Part shown: piece by piece, positions 48,761 through 56,725 of the stretch
Layout: each line of letters starts with the position of its first letter
Position numbering within the stretch: the stretch's first letter is position 1
NCBI RefSeq assembly: GCF_026341815.1
Contig: NZ_JAPENX010000002.1
Coordinates: forward strand, 744,001-808,000
Direction: 5' to 3'
Origin: Streptomyces sp. NBC_00572
GTDB lineage: Bacteria; Actinomycetota; Actinomycetes; Streptomycetales; Streptomycetaceae
DNA: 64,000 nucleotides
The notes under the pieces: model-generated
The model's database searches: none
Seen by the model: only the letters and a program-made list of their open reading frames with translations
Told to the model about the DNA's origin: nothing
Program-made: the position numbers and the translations under genes

Positions 48761-50149
48761 GTGTTCTTCGCGCAGTACTACCTCGACTGCCTCTCCCAGG
48801 CGTCCTACATGATCGGCGACGAGACGACCGGTCGCGCGGTGGTCGTCGACCCACGCCGCGACGTCTCCGAGTACCTGAATGACGCCCGAGCCCACGGGCT
48901 CACCGTCGTCGGAGTCATCAACACCCACTTCCACGCCGACTTCGTCGCCGGTCATCTGGAGCTCGCCGACAGCACCGGCGCCTGGATCGGGTACGGCCGC
49001 CGGGCCGAGACCGAGTACCCGATACGCAAGCTGGCCGCGGGTGAGCGCATCGCTCTCGGGGACGTCACCCTGGAGATCATGGAGACGCCCGGGCACACCC
49101 CGGAGTCGATCAGCGTCCTGGTGTACGAACACGGCGCCGACACCGTCCCTTACGGCGTGCTCACCGGGGACGCCCTCTTCATCGGCGACGTCGGCCGCCC
49201 GGACCTGCTCGCCTCCGTCGGGGTCACCGCCGAGGAACTCGGCGCGATGCTCCACGACAGCGTCCAGAACAAGCTGATGCGCCTCCCCGACGAGGTGCGG
49301 GTCTTCCCCGCCCACGGGGCCGGCTCCGCCTGCGGCAAAAGCCTCTCCACCGAGAAGCGGTCCACGATCGGGGAGCAGCGCGCCACCAACTACGCCTGTG
49401 CGCCGACGAGCCGCGAGGCGTTCGTCGCGCTCGTCACCGCCGGCCAGCCCTCCGCACCGGGCTACTTCGCCTACGACGCCGAGCTCAACCGCAAGGACCG
49501 GCACCGGTACGACGCCGCCACTGCGGCGCGACCGCTCTCCCGGGCCGAGTTCGTAGAGCTGCGCCGCTCGGGTGCGGTCGTCGTCGACGCGCGTTCCCCG
49601 CAGGAGTTCGCGGCCGGTCACCTGCACGGCGCGGTGAACGTACCCGCCGACGGGCGGTTCGCCGAGCAGGCCGGCACCGTCCTCGACCCCGCCGACCGGC
49701 TCGTCGTCGTCGCGCCGGAGAGCCGCGAGGAGGAGGTCGTCACCCGTCTCGCCCGGATCGGCTTCGACCGCGCGGTGGGCTACCTGCGGAACCCGGAGGA
49801 GGCCCTGGAGGAGCTGGCCGACGAGGTCACCCCGGCGAGCCGGCTGACCGCCACCCAGCTGCGGGCCGCCCTCGCGAGCGACAACCCTCCCGTCGTCGTG
49901 GACGTCCGCACCTGCGGCGAGCGCGAGGCGAACGGCTCCATCGACGGCGCCCTGCACATCCCCCTGAGCGAGCTTCCGCGCCGCACGGAGGAGCTGCCCA
50001 CCGGCCGCCCCCTCGTCGTGCACTGCGCCGGCGGTCACCGCTCCTCCATCGCGGCCAGCCTGCTGCGACACCGTGGCATCGAGGACGTCTCGGACGTCCT
50101 CGGCGGGTACGCGGCCTGGGCCCTGCCCACGGCCCCCTCCGCCGCCTGA
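48761..50149 (+). CDS. MBL-fold persulfide dioxygenase with two rhodanese domains (CstB-like)
   Basis: The product is 462 aa from the GTG at 48761, with AAAGGA upstream. The metallo-beta-lactamase domain (1-240) has the iron ligands H56, H58 and D60 in NTHFHADFVAGH, GHTPESIS and GDALFIGDVGRPDL, the ETHE1/CstB type. Two rhodanese domains follow (about 265-360 and 370-460). The first lacks a catalytic Cys (APESREE), while the second has it in HCAGGHRS. Such proteins oxidise persulfides and move sulfane sulfur. With the downstream rhodanese and TauE/SafE genes it forms an actinobacterial counterpart of the staphylococcal cst system, and the operators support that. Confidence 0.92.
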   Translation: MFFAQYYLDCLSQASYMIGDETTGRAVVVDPRRDVSEYLNDARAHGLTVVGVINTHFHADFVAGHLELADSTGAWIGYGRRAETEYPIRKLAAGERIALGDVTLEIMETPGHTPESISVLVYEHGADTVPYGVLTGDALFIGDVGRPDLLASVGVTAEELGAMLHDSVQNKLMRLPDEVRVFPAHGAGSACGKSLSTEKRSTIGEQRATNYACAPTSREAFVALVTAGQPSAPGYFAYDAELNRKDRHRYDAATAARPLSRAEFVELRRSGAVVVDARSPQEFAAGHLHGAVNVPADGRFAEQAGTVLDPADRLVVVAPESREEEVVTRLARIGFDRAVGYLRNPEEALEELADEVTPASRLTATQLRAALASDNPPVVVDVRTCGEREANGSIDGALHIPLSELPRRTEELPTGRPLVVHCAGGHRSSIAASLLRHRGIEDVSDVLGGYAAWALPTAPSAA

Positions 50150-50234
50150 TCCACCCACCGGTCGTCAGGGGGCTCGCCGCCCTGCTCCGCCGGGGTCGCC
50201 CCACTCCCCCTCGCCCCTCCCCCATCTCTCACCT

Positions 50235-50250
50235 ATACCCCCCTAGGTAT
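50235..50250. promoter_or_regulatory. CsoR/CstR-type operator 3
   Basis: ATACCCCCCTAGGTAT is the exact reverse complement of operator 1. It lies 26 bp upstream of the rhodanese start, so the rhodanese-TauE pair is probably a second transcription unit of the same regulon. The regulator gene itself is not in the window. Confidence 0.8.
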
Positions 50251-50276
50251 TCCCTCCCTCGATCCGGAGCCCACGC

Positions 50277-50864
50277 ATGAGCGCCAAGTCCAGCCCCACC
50301 CCGACCTCCCTCACCCCCGCCGTCCTGCACCGGCTCGTCCAGGAAGGACGCGCACCGCGCCTGCTCGACGTGCGTACGCCCGCCGAGTTCCGTACGGCGC
50401 ACATCCCCGGCTCGTACAACGTCCCCCTGGACACCCTGCGCGAGCACCGGGCGGAACTCCGTTCCCACCTCGACGAGGACGTCGTCCTCGTCTGCCGGTC
50501 GGGGGGCCGGGCCACCCAGGCCGAGCAGGCGCTCGCCGGGGCGGGGCTGTCGAACCTGCGCGTCCTCGACGGGGGCATGAACGCCTGGGAGGCGGTCGGC
50601 GCGCCCGTGAACCGCGGCCCCGCGCGCTGGGACATGGAGCGACAGGTACGTCTCGTCGCCGGTTCCGTCGTCCTGACCACCGGCCTCGTCGGCGTCCTGG
50701 TGCCGGGCGTCCATCTGATCGGGACGGCGATCGGAGCCGGCCTGACCTACGCGGCCCTCAGCAACTCCTGCGCGATGGGCGTCCTGCTCTCCAAGCTGCC
50801 GTACAACCGCGGCCCGCGTGCTGACATCCGTACGGTGATCGCGGAGCTGCGGAGCACGCCGTGA
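50277..50864 (+). CDS. Rhodanese with C-terminal membrane domain (DUF2892-like)
   Basis: The product is 195 aa. The N-terminal rhodanese (about 12-115) has the active-site loop VCRSGGRA with Cys73 and the DVRTPAEFRTAHIPG entry motif. The C-terminal 75 residues hold two hydrophobic helices (LVAGSVVLTTGLVGVLVPG, GTAIGAGLTYAALSNSCAMG), as in DUF2892-type tails. A Cys in NSCAMG lies at the membrane and might take part in sulfur transfer. It is coupled to the TauE/SafE gene by a GTGA overlap and sits under operator 3. Confidence 0.9.
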   Translation: MSAKSSPTPTSLTPAVLHRLVQEGRAPRLLDVRTPAEFRTAHIPGSYNVPLDTLREHRAELRSHLDEDVVLVCRSGGRATQAEQALAGAGLSNLRVLDGGMNAWEAVGAPVNRGPARWDMERQVRLVAGSVVLTTGLVGVLVPGVHLIGTAIGAGLTYAALSNSCAMGVLLSKLPYNRGPRADIRTVIAELRSTP

Positions 50865-51718
50865 CCGTGCTCGTCGTCGCCGCCTCCCTGCTCATCGGCG
50901 TCAGCCTCGGCGTGCTCGGGGGCGGTGGCTCGATCCTCACCGTGCCGATCCTGGTCTTTCTGGCCGGTCAGGGCACCAAGGCGGCGATCGCCACCTCGCT
51001 CTTCGTGGTCGGCGTCACCAGCCTGGCCGCCCTGCTCCCGCACGCCCGGGCGCGCCGGATCCGCTGGCGCACCGGCCTGCTCTTCGGCGCGTTCAGCATG
51101 GTCGGCGCGTACGGGGGTGGGCGGCTGGCGGAGTACGTGCCCGGCACCGTCCTGCTCGTCGCCTTCGCGCTGATGATGCTGGCGACGGCGGTGGCGATGC
51201 TCCGGAGGCGCCGCGAGCAGGATTCGGAGGGGCCCGAGCGGGGCGGTCGGCCCCTCGCGGGCATCGCCGCCAAGGGCCTGGCCGTGGGTGCCGTGACGGG
51301 TCTGGTCGGCTCCGGCGGCGGATTTCTCGTCGTCCCGGCCCTCGCGATCCTCGGCGGACTGCCGATGGGTGCCGCGGTCGGCACCTCGCTCCTCGTCATC
51401 GCGATGAACTCGTTCGCCGGACTCGCCGGGCACCTCTCGGGCGTGTCGGTCGACTGGGCTCTCGCCCTGACGGTCACCGGCACGGCCGTGGTCGGCAGCC
51501 TGGCCGGTGCCCGCCTCGCGGGCCGCATCCCGCAGGACACGCTGAGGACGGCCTTCGGCTGGTTCGTCGTCGTGATGGGTGTCTTCGTCCTGGCACAGCA
51601 GCTTCCCCATGACGCCTGGGCTCATCCCGCCACCTGGGCGGTCCTCGGCACCGGATTCGGAAGCGGTCTGACGGCCGTGCTCGCCTCCCGCGTACGGCGC
51701 GCCCCGCGGCACCCCTGA
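50861..51718 (+). CDS. TauE/SafE family sulfur-compound exporter
   Basis: The product is 285 aa with a GTG start overlapping the rhodanese stop. About 8 membrane helices are visible, with the family's internal repeat: LGVLGGGGSILTVPILVFL in the first half and TGLVGSGGGFLVVPALAIL in the second. TauE/SafE proteins export sulfite, thiosulfate or other sulfonates. The context is persulfide oxidation, which makes sulfite and thiosulfate, so export of one of these is likely. Confidence 0.9.
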   Translation: MTVLVVAASLLIGVSLGVLGGGGSILTVPILVFLAGQGTKAAIATSLFVVGVTSLAALLPHARARRIRWRTGLLFGAFSMVGAYGGGRLAEYVPGTVLLVAFALMMLATAVAMLRRRREQDSEGPERGGRPLAGIAAKGLAVGAVTGLVGSGGGFLVVPALAILGGLPMGAAVGTSLLVIAMNSFAGLAGHLSGVSVDWALALTVTGTAVVGSLAGARLAGRIPQDTLRTAFGWFVVVMGVFVLAQQLPHDAWAHPATWAVLGTGFGSGLTAVLASRVRRAPRHP

Positions 51719-51752
51719 CGGGGCGCGCGGGGCCACTGCGGCGCAACTCGTC

Positions 51753-51766
51753 GTGGCGCGCGCCAC
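51753..51766. terminator. Palindrome in convergent gap
   Basis: GTGGCGCGCGCCAC is a perfect 14-bp palindrome in the 59-bp space between the TauE/SafE gene and the convergent VOC gene. It may act as a weak terminator. Confidence 0.4.
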
Positions 51767-51777
51767 TGCCGTACGTA

Positions 51778-52170
51778 CTACTGCGGCTCGGTGGCGATCT
51801 GGATCAGGTTGCCGCAGGTGTCGTCGAGGACGGCGGTGGTGACGGGGCCCATGTCCAGGGGCTCCTGGGTGAAGCGGACGCCGAGGGCGCTCAGGCGCTC
51901 GTACTCCGCCCGCACGTCGTCCACGGCGAACTGGGCGAGCGGGATGCCGTCCTGGACGAGCGCGTCGCGGTACGGCTTGACGGCCGGGTGGCCGGCGGGC
52001 TCCAGGAGGAGTTCGGTGCCGCCGCGCTCGTCGGGCGAGACGACGGTGAGCCACCGGTCCGTCTCGCCCAGCGGGACGTCGTGCTTCTTCACGAAGCCGA
52101 GGATCTCGGTGTAGAAACGCTCGGCCTTGGCCTGGTCGTCGACGAAGACGCTGGTCAGATGGATCTTCAT
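51778..52170 (-). CDS. VOC superfamily protein paired with ArsR-type regulator
   Basis: The product is 130 aa. Its ATG at 52170 overlaps the regulator stop as ATGA. It has a glyoxalase/bleomycin-resistance fold: HLTSVFVDDQAKAERFYTEILGF, RWLTVVSPDERGGTELLLEP, LAQFAVDDVRAEYERLSALGV and TAVLDDTCGNLIQIATEP. Candidate metal ligands are His4 and the C-terminal Gln/Glu region. ArsR-VOC two-gene operons are common in actinobacteria and probably answer to a toxic small molecule; the substrate is not known. Confidence 0.88.
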   Translation of the reverse strand: MKIHLTSVFVDDQAKAERFYTEILGFVKKHDVPLGETDRWLTVVSPDERGGTELLLEPAGHPAVKPYRDALVQDGIPLAQFAVDDVRAEYERLSALGVRFTQEPLDMGPVTTAVLDDTCGNLIQIATEPQ

Positions 52171-52469
52171 GGGGTGCTCTCCTCCGGTCCGGACGGGTGG
52201 GGCGCGAGCCATCGCCGGGCGATCTCCCGCAACGGGGCCGTGTTCAGGTCGTGAAACTTGTAGCGGCCCTCTCGCCTGGTCTCGACGAGCCCGGCGGCCT
52301 CCAGCACGGCAAGGTGCTGGGAGACCGCCTGACGCGAGATGCCGAGCTGGTGCTTCATGCTCAGTCGCGAGCAGATCTCGAACAGTGTCTGTCCGGACTT
52401 CTGCGTGAGCTCGTCGAGGATGGTGCGGCGGGTGGGGTCGGCCAAGGCTTTGAAAAGGTCGTCGGCCAC
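52167..52469 (-). CDS. ArsR-family winged-helix repressor
   Basis: The product is 100 aa with a GTG start at 52469. It has the ArsR plan: LFKALADPTRRTILDELTQKSGQTLFEICSRL, recognition helix ISRQAVSQHLAVLEAAGLV and wing RREGRYKFHDLN. There is no metal-binding CxC motif, so it is probably of the non-metal subgroup. The promoter -10 box lies 7 bp before the GTG, so the mRNA probably starts at the start codon. A 26-bp palindrome between the promoter boxes should be its own binding site. Confidence 0.92.
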   Translation of the reverse strand: MADDLFKALADPTRRTILDELTQKSGQTLFEICSRLSMKHQLGISRQAVSQHLAVLEAAGLVETRREGRYKFHDLNTAPLREIARRWLAPHPSGPEESTP

Positions 52470-52475
52470 GACCCC

Positions 52476-52505
52476 AGGATAGGCAAGCAGTCACTTGCCT
52501 ATCAA
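52476..52505 (-). promoter_or_regulatory. ArsR promoter with embedded operator
   Basis: Read on the minus strand, TTGATA (52505-52500) and TATCCT (52481-52476) are 18 bp apart. The palindrome GATAGGCAAG / CTTGCCTATC at 52478-52503, with a 6-bp centre, fills the spacer and touches both boxes. The start point predicted from the -10 box falls on the GTG itself, giving a leaderless mRNA. Confidence 0.8.
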
Positions 52506-52542
52506 GTCGGGGGCGTCGTGTCGGCCCCACGCGCTCCTGGGA

Positions 52543-55500
52543 TCAGCCCAGACGGATGTGGTCCACCGCCCAGTACCAGTTGTTTCCGGCGTCGTACATC
52601 CGGAAGCGGAGTGTCACCGTGCGGGCCGTCGGCGGGACCGTGAGCTCCTGGCTCACCGCCGTGTTCTCGGCGTCGGGCGAGCCGGGGCCGTACCGCAGCA
52701 CGATCTGCTCCTCGCCGGAGTCGAAGACCGCGCGGACCTCGGCCTTCTGGTTGCCCTCCTGCCGGTAGTGGGAGTCGAAGTCCACCCGGAGGGTCGTCCG
52801 CCCGGCCGGAATCGGGACGGCCGGTGAGACCAGGGTCGAGTCGAAGCGGCCCTTGCTCGCGGGTGCGCCGGTGTCGTCCCAGTCGTCCGGGTCGGCGACC
52901 GCGACGATGCCGAGGCCCCGGGTGAAGTTCGGGCGGTTCTGGGCGCCGGCCGACCAGGCTCGGCGGGTGTGGAAGGTCCAGCCCTGGAACATCGGCGTGC
53001 CCTGTGGCATCCCCGCCGCATTGACGACCGACCAGCCGTCGGGTGCCGCCGCCGTCCAGCCGAGCACCTGGCCCCGGTTGACCAGCTTCCCGGCGAGCGA
53101 CTGGAAGTCCTCCGCGAGCAGACGCCCGCTCATCGACGGGGCGATCCGGGCCTGGATCTCGCCGTCGGCGAGGCGCAGGCCGTCCGCCGCCCTGCCTCGG
53201 GCGACCGCGAGCAGGCGGGCCGAGCCGTACGCCGGGGCGTCGGAGGGGGCGGTGACGTCCCAGCTCGCGGTGCGCGAGGAGTCGGCGGCCACGGTCTGCG
53301 GCGGGGTGTCCCCGACCGGCTTCGCCGTCCAGCCGGACGGCACCGTGAAGGCGATGGTCACGTCCTGGAGGTCGACCGGTCCCCGGTTGGTGACGATGGC
53401 GGTGAACCGGGCCGTGGTGCCGCCCGCGACGACCGGTTCGTCACCGGCGGCCGTGCCGACCTCGACGGTCAGGGCGTCGGGCAGGCCCATCGCCGGGTCG
53501 GTGACGCCCCGGCGCCGATGCCGTTCGCCGGATCGCCCGCCGGAGGGCTCGGCGAAACGGCCGGCGAAGCGGCGCAGGTACCGCGGGTCGTCGGCGGCGC
53601 TCACGGCGACGTCGTACCAGCGCTCGGCCGGCACCCTGAGCTTCACGGTCCGTTCGTCCCGTCCGCCGATCCGGACCTCGCGGACCCCGCCGCCATACGC
53701 CAGATCGCCGACGAGGACGGTGCGGGAGCGCCGGCCGCGGTTCTCGATCTCGATCACCAGATACGCGCGGTCGTCGTCGCGCTCCTCCTTGAGCCGGGCC
53801 TCCAGCGCGTCGTCCGCGTCACCGCGCAGCTGCCACAGCGAGCCGTTGGGGCCGTGGATCCGCAGGTCGTAGCCGTCGCGCTGGAGGGCACGGGCGCCGG
53901 AGAGCCGCTCGCCCGCGCCGACCGTGTAGAAGTCGGGGGTGCTGCCGGGCTCCGCGTACACCTGGAAGACGGCGGCCTGGCGACCCCGGTTGCGGAGGTC
54001 CAGTTCCACCGTGCCGTCCCGGACCTCGGAGCGCAGCGAGAGGGCGTACGGCACGGGGCGGGCCGGGCGGGTGCCCCGCTGCTGGCGCGGGAAGAACTGC
54101 GGCGAGGGGACCGCGATCGACGGCTTCCCCGCCGCCGCCTGCCCCTTCGCCACATTGCCGCTGGTGTCGGGCAGTTCCGGCCAGACGACGTCCTCGCCGG
54201 AGAAGTCGAAGACGGAGGTCAGATCGCCGGCGACAGAGCGGCGCCACGGGCTGATGTTGGGCTCGCGGACCCCGAAGCGGCGCTCCAGGAAGCGGATCAC
54301 GGAGGTGTGGTCGAGCACGGTGGAGTCGACGACTCCGCCGCGGGTCCACGGGGACACGACGAGCATCGGGACCCGGAGGCCGAGGCCCATGGCGTGCGGC
54401 CCCGAGACCAGGGTCTCCCCGGCGGGCAGCGTGTCCGACCAGGTCAGGCTGCCGTCGGCGGCGCGCACCCGGTAGCGCCCGTCCTGGGAGACGACCCGCA
54501 TCGCCGTGGCGCCGTCCGCCTGCTTCACCCGGACGACGACCTCGCCGTCCACGGACATGGTGGCCTTGCCGCGGTCGGCGGAGAGCGGTGGCACGGGCGG
54601 CATGCAGTGGTCGAAGAAGCCGCCGTGCTCGTCGTAGTTGAGGATGAAGACGGTCTTGGCCCACACCTCGGGGTGGTCCGCGAGCGCCTCGATCAGCCGG
54701 GCGGTGAGGTGCTCGCCGAACGGCGGGGGCCAGCTCGCGTGCTCGGAGAGGGCCTCCGGAGCGACGATCCACGAGACCTGCGGCAAACGATCGGCGGCTA
54801 CGTCGGCGCGGAACGCCTCGACCAGCGCGTCGCCCATCTTGTGGCCGTCGCCCTGGTCGGCCGGGGCGCCGGCCATCGCCATGCCCTTGTCGTGGAGCGG
54901 CTCGCCGGGCTTGGCCTGCTGGAAGGGCCGGAACCAGGCGAGGGCGTTGTCGTCGTAGTTGTCCCGGGCCTGGTACGTCTTCCAGCTGATCCCGGCCCGC
55001 TCCAGGCGCTCGGCGTAGGTGGTCCAGGTGTAACCGCCCGGTATGTAGCTGTTGTTGTAGACGACGGTGTCGTTGACGGTGCCGCCGCTGGTGCCGGTCA
55101 TGAAGTGGTCGCGGTTGGTGTTGGTGTTGCACTGGACCGACGCGTGGTACTGGTCGCAGACCGTGAAGGTGGTCGCGAGCGCGTTGTAGAACGGCATGTC
55201 GGCGGGCTCGTAGTACCCGTGGCCGAGCCAGCCGCTGCTGCGGCCGGTGACGTAGCCGTCGGCGCGCCCGTCGTTCCAGAGCGGGAAGGAGTCGACGAAG
55301 CCGAACGCGGGGGCGCCGTTGCGGTAGGCGTTGGTGTGGGCCGCGTTCATCGCGAAGGGGACGAGGTGGCCCTCGGCGCGGGAGGGATCGGGCTGGTGGA
55401 AGACCGACCTGCCGTTGACGCCGCGGACGGCGGTACGGTCCCCGACGCCTCGGACTCCGGGCAGCGTCCCGAAGTAGTGGTCGAAGGAACGATTCTCCTG

Positions 55501-55683
55501 CATCAGGACGACGACATGCTCGATGTCTTCCAGTCGGCCGGGGCGGGCGGGCGCGGCAAGTGCCTCGCGCACGCTCAGCGGGAGCGAGGCGAGCACGGCG
55601 GCGCCGGCGGCACCACCGAGCAGCGCGCGGCGGGAGACGTCGGGGGAGGGAGGCATGACGGGGAACTCCTTGGTCTTTCGCAT
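52543..55683 (-). CDS. Tat-exported phosphocholine-type phospholipase C with two extra C-terminal domains
   Basis: The product is 1046 aa. Two starts have good ribosome sites: the ATG at 55683 (AGGAGG) and the ATG at 55656 (AAGGAG). A twin-arginine signal, SRRALLGGAAGAAVLASLPLS, ends at ALA-AP. The catalytic domain (about 45-520) starts with EHVVVLMQENRSFDHYFGTL and has NTNRDHFMTGT, FILNYDEHGGFFDH and LGLRVPMLVVSPWTRGG. Domains typical of bacterial phospholipase C follow to about 690. An NPCBM/NEW3-like domain (about 725-830) and a C-terminal lectin-like domain (about 865-1046) make it longer than usual. It releases phosphate-containing head groups outside the cell. Confidence 0.9.
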   Translation of the reverse strand: MRKTKEFPVMPPSPDVSRRALLGGAAGAAVLASLPLSVREALAAPARPGRLEDIEHVVVLMQENRSFDHYFGTLPGVRGVGDRTAVRGVNGRSVFHQPDPSRAEGHLVPFAMNAAHTNAYRNGAPAFGFVDSFPLWNDGRADGYVTGRSSGWLGHGYYEPADMPFYNALATTFTVCDQYHASVQCNTNTNRDHFMTGTSGGTVNDTVVYNNSYIPGGYTWTTYAERLERAGISWKTYQARDNYDDNALAWFRPFQQAKPGEPLHDKGMAMAGAPADQGDGHKMGDALVEAFRADVAADRLPQVSWIVAPEALSEHASWPPPFGEHLTARLIEALADHPEVWAKTVFILNYDEHGGFFDHCMPPVPPLSADRGKATMSVDGEVVVRVKQADGATAMRVVSQDGRYRVRAADGSLTWSDTLPAGETLVSGPHAMGLGLRVPMLVVSPWTRGGVVDSTVLDHTSVIRFLERRFGVREPNISPWRRSVAGDLTSVFDFSGEDVVWPELPDTSGNVAKGQAAAGKPSIAVPSPQFFPRQQRGTRPARPVPYALSLRSEVRDGTVELDLRNRGRQAAVFQVYAEPGSTPDFYTVGAGERLSGARALQRDGYDLRIHGPNGSLWQLRGDADDALEARLKEERDDDRAYLVIEIENRGRRSRTVLVGDLAYGGGVREVRIGGRDERTVKLRVPAERWYDVAVSAADDPRYLRRFAGRFAEPSGGRSGERHRRRGVTDPAMGLPDALTVEVGTAAGDEPVVAGGTTARFTAIVTNRGPVDLQDVTIAFTVPSGWTAKPVGDTPPQTVAADSSRTASWDVTAPSDAPAYGSARLLAVARGRAADGLRLADGEIQARIAPSMSGRLLAEDFQSLAGKLVNRGQVLGWTAAAPDGWSVVNAAGMPQGTPMFQGWTFHTRRAWSAGAQNRPNFTRGLGIVAVADPDDWDDTGAPASKGRFDSTLVSPAVPIPAGRTTLRVDFDSHYRQEGNQKAEVRAVFDSGEEQIVLRYGPGSPDAENTAVSQELTVPPTARTVTLRFRMYDAGNNWYWAVDHIRLG

Positions 55684-55693
55684 CCGGACCTCC

Positions 55694-55705
55694 TGGTCCA
55701 GACCC
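55694..55705. promoter_or_regulatory. DasR-box-like site in the phospholipase leader
   Basis: TGGTCCAGACCC matches 10 of 12 positions of the DasR core TGGTCTAGACCA. It overlaps the upstream edge of the AGGAGG ribosome site and lies 11 bp before the ATG at 55683. DasR is the Streptomyces GlcNAc-responsive repressor. Binding here is inference. Confidence 0.45.
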
Positions 55706-55742
55706 GTTATGTTTAGGAGATCTCGGAGTCACGCGCCCGGGC

Positions 55743-55764
55743 TGCCGGTGAACGGAAGACGAAC
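55743..55764 (-). promoter_or_regulatory. PHO-box-like direct repeat upstream of the phospholipase gene
   Basis: Read on the minus strand, GTTCGTCTTCC is followed at once by GTTCACCGGCA. These are two 11-bp repeats like those bound by Streptomyces PhoP (consensus GTTCACC per 11 bp). TAAACAT about 27 bp downstream could be the -10. Phosphate-starvation induction of a phospholipase would make sense. Confidence 0.55.
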
Positions 55765-55928
55765 ACCCCTGCCGAATCGATGCACTCCACCTGGATCCGG
55801 ACACCGGCCCCCGCGGCGGCGCGCACACCGGCGCCCTCGGGCCGGAGCGGCCTCCGGAACCGAGGCGTTGTCAGTGCCTCGCGATAGCTTCGATCTTGTT
55901 CGATCGGTTGTCCGAGAGGGGCTAATTC

Positions 55929-56597
55929 GTGGGTGCCGAGCGTACGTTGAGGGTCGTTCTGGTCGATGTCAACGACGAGGTGGTGGCGGCCTGGCGGTCC
56001 GCGTTCGCGGACACGCCCGAGGTGGAGATCCGGCGGGGCTCGCTTCTCGATGTGGACGTCGACGCGTGGGTGTCCCCCACCAACGCACGGGGCCGGATGG
56101 ACGGTGGGGTCGACGCCGTCGTCAAGCGGCACCTCGGCGCCGGTATCCAGGTGCGGGTGCAGCGGGCGATCCGCGACCGGTTCGGCGGGAGCCTGCCGGT
56201 GGGCAGCGCGGTGTGCGTCCCGTCCGGGGCGGCCGTACCGCGGTATCTGATCTCCACGCCGACCATGCGGCAGTCCTCGCAGAACGTCAGCGAGACGATG
56301 AACGTGGCGCTGGCCTGCGCGGCGGCGTTCCAGGCGGTGCACCTGCAGAACCGGGCGAAGCCCGGCAGCATCAGGTCGGTGGCGCTCGTGGGGATGGGCG
56401 CGCAGACGGGTCGGGTGCCCGCGCAGGTGTGCGCCAATCTCATGTGGACGGGCTACTCCCTGTTCCACGATCACGGGTTCGCGGACTACGACGAGTTGCG
56501 GGCCGCGGTGCTGGGGCAGCTCGACGACATCGAGGGAGCGGGGTCCGCACGGCGGGTCCGGATCAACGTCCCGCGGCGTCCTTCCTTTCGTCGCTGA
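55929..56597 (+). CDS. Macro-domain protein
   Basis: The product is 222 aa from the GTG at 55929, with GAGAGGGG upstream. The sequence is one macro domain: VVLVDVND at the first strand, a GSLLDVDVDAWVSPTNARGRMDGGVDAVVKRHLG ligand loop (about 37-70), LPVGSAVCVPSGAAVPRYLISTPT, and a final GMGAQTGRVPAQVCANLMWTGY. Macro domains bind ADP-ribose and often remove it from protein or DNA. The next gene encodes an ADP-ribosyltransferase fusion, so this protein could be the antidote or eraser for it, as in DarTG-type pairs. Enzymatic activity cannot be judged from sequence alone. Confidence 0.85.
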   Translation: MGAERTLRVVLVDVNDEVVAAWRSAFADTPEVEIRRGSLLDVDVDAWVSPTNARGRMDGGVDAVVKRHLGAGIQVRVQRAIRDRFGGSLPVGSAVCVPSGAAVPRYLISTPTMRQSSQNVSETMNVALACAAAFQAVHLQNRAKPGSIRSVALVGMGAQTGRVPAQVCANLMWTGYSLFHDHGFADYDELRAAVLGQLDDIEGAGSARRVRINVPRRPSFRR

Positions 56598-56644
56598 CGC
56601 GAAGGCTCCGCAGACCGGCACCGCACAGGGCGGGAAGGCCGGCG

Positions 56645-56725
56645 ATGACCTCACCGAATCCGTACAGCATGCCGGTGGGCCCGAGGGGGCGGCCGGTTCG
56701 AGTTCTGGGAGTTCTGTCCTCGTGA
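56645..56725 (+). CDS. Possible 26-aa upstream ORF coupled to the UDG-ART gene
   Basis: ATG at 56645 is preceded by GGGAAGGCCGGCG. The 26-codon frame (MTSPNPYSMPVGPRGRPVRV and on) stops at the TGA at 56723-56725, which overlaps the GTG at 56722 in a GTGA arrangement. That geometry is the one used for coupled genes elsewhere in this window. Chance is possible for so short a frame. If real, it may control translation of the downstream toxin-like gene. Confidence 0.35.
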   Translation: MTSPNPYSMPVGPRGRPVRVLGVLSS

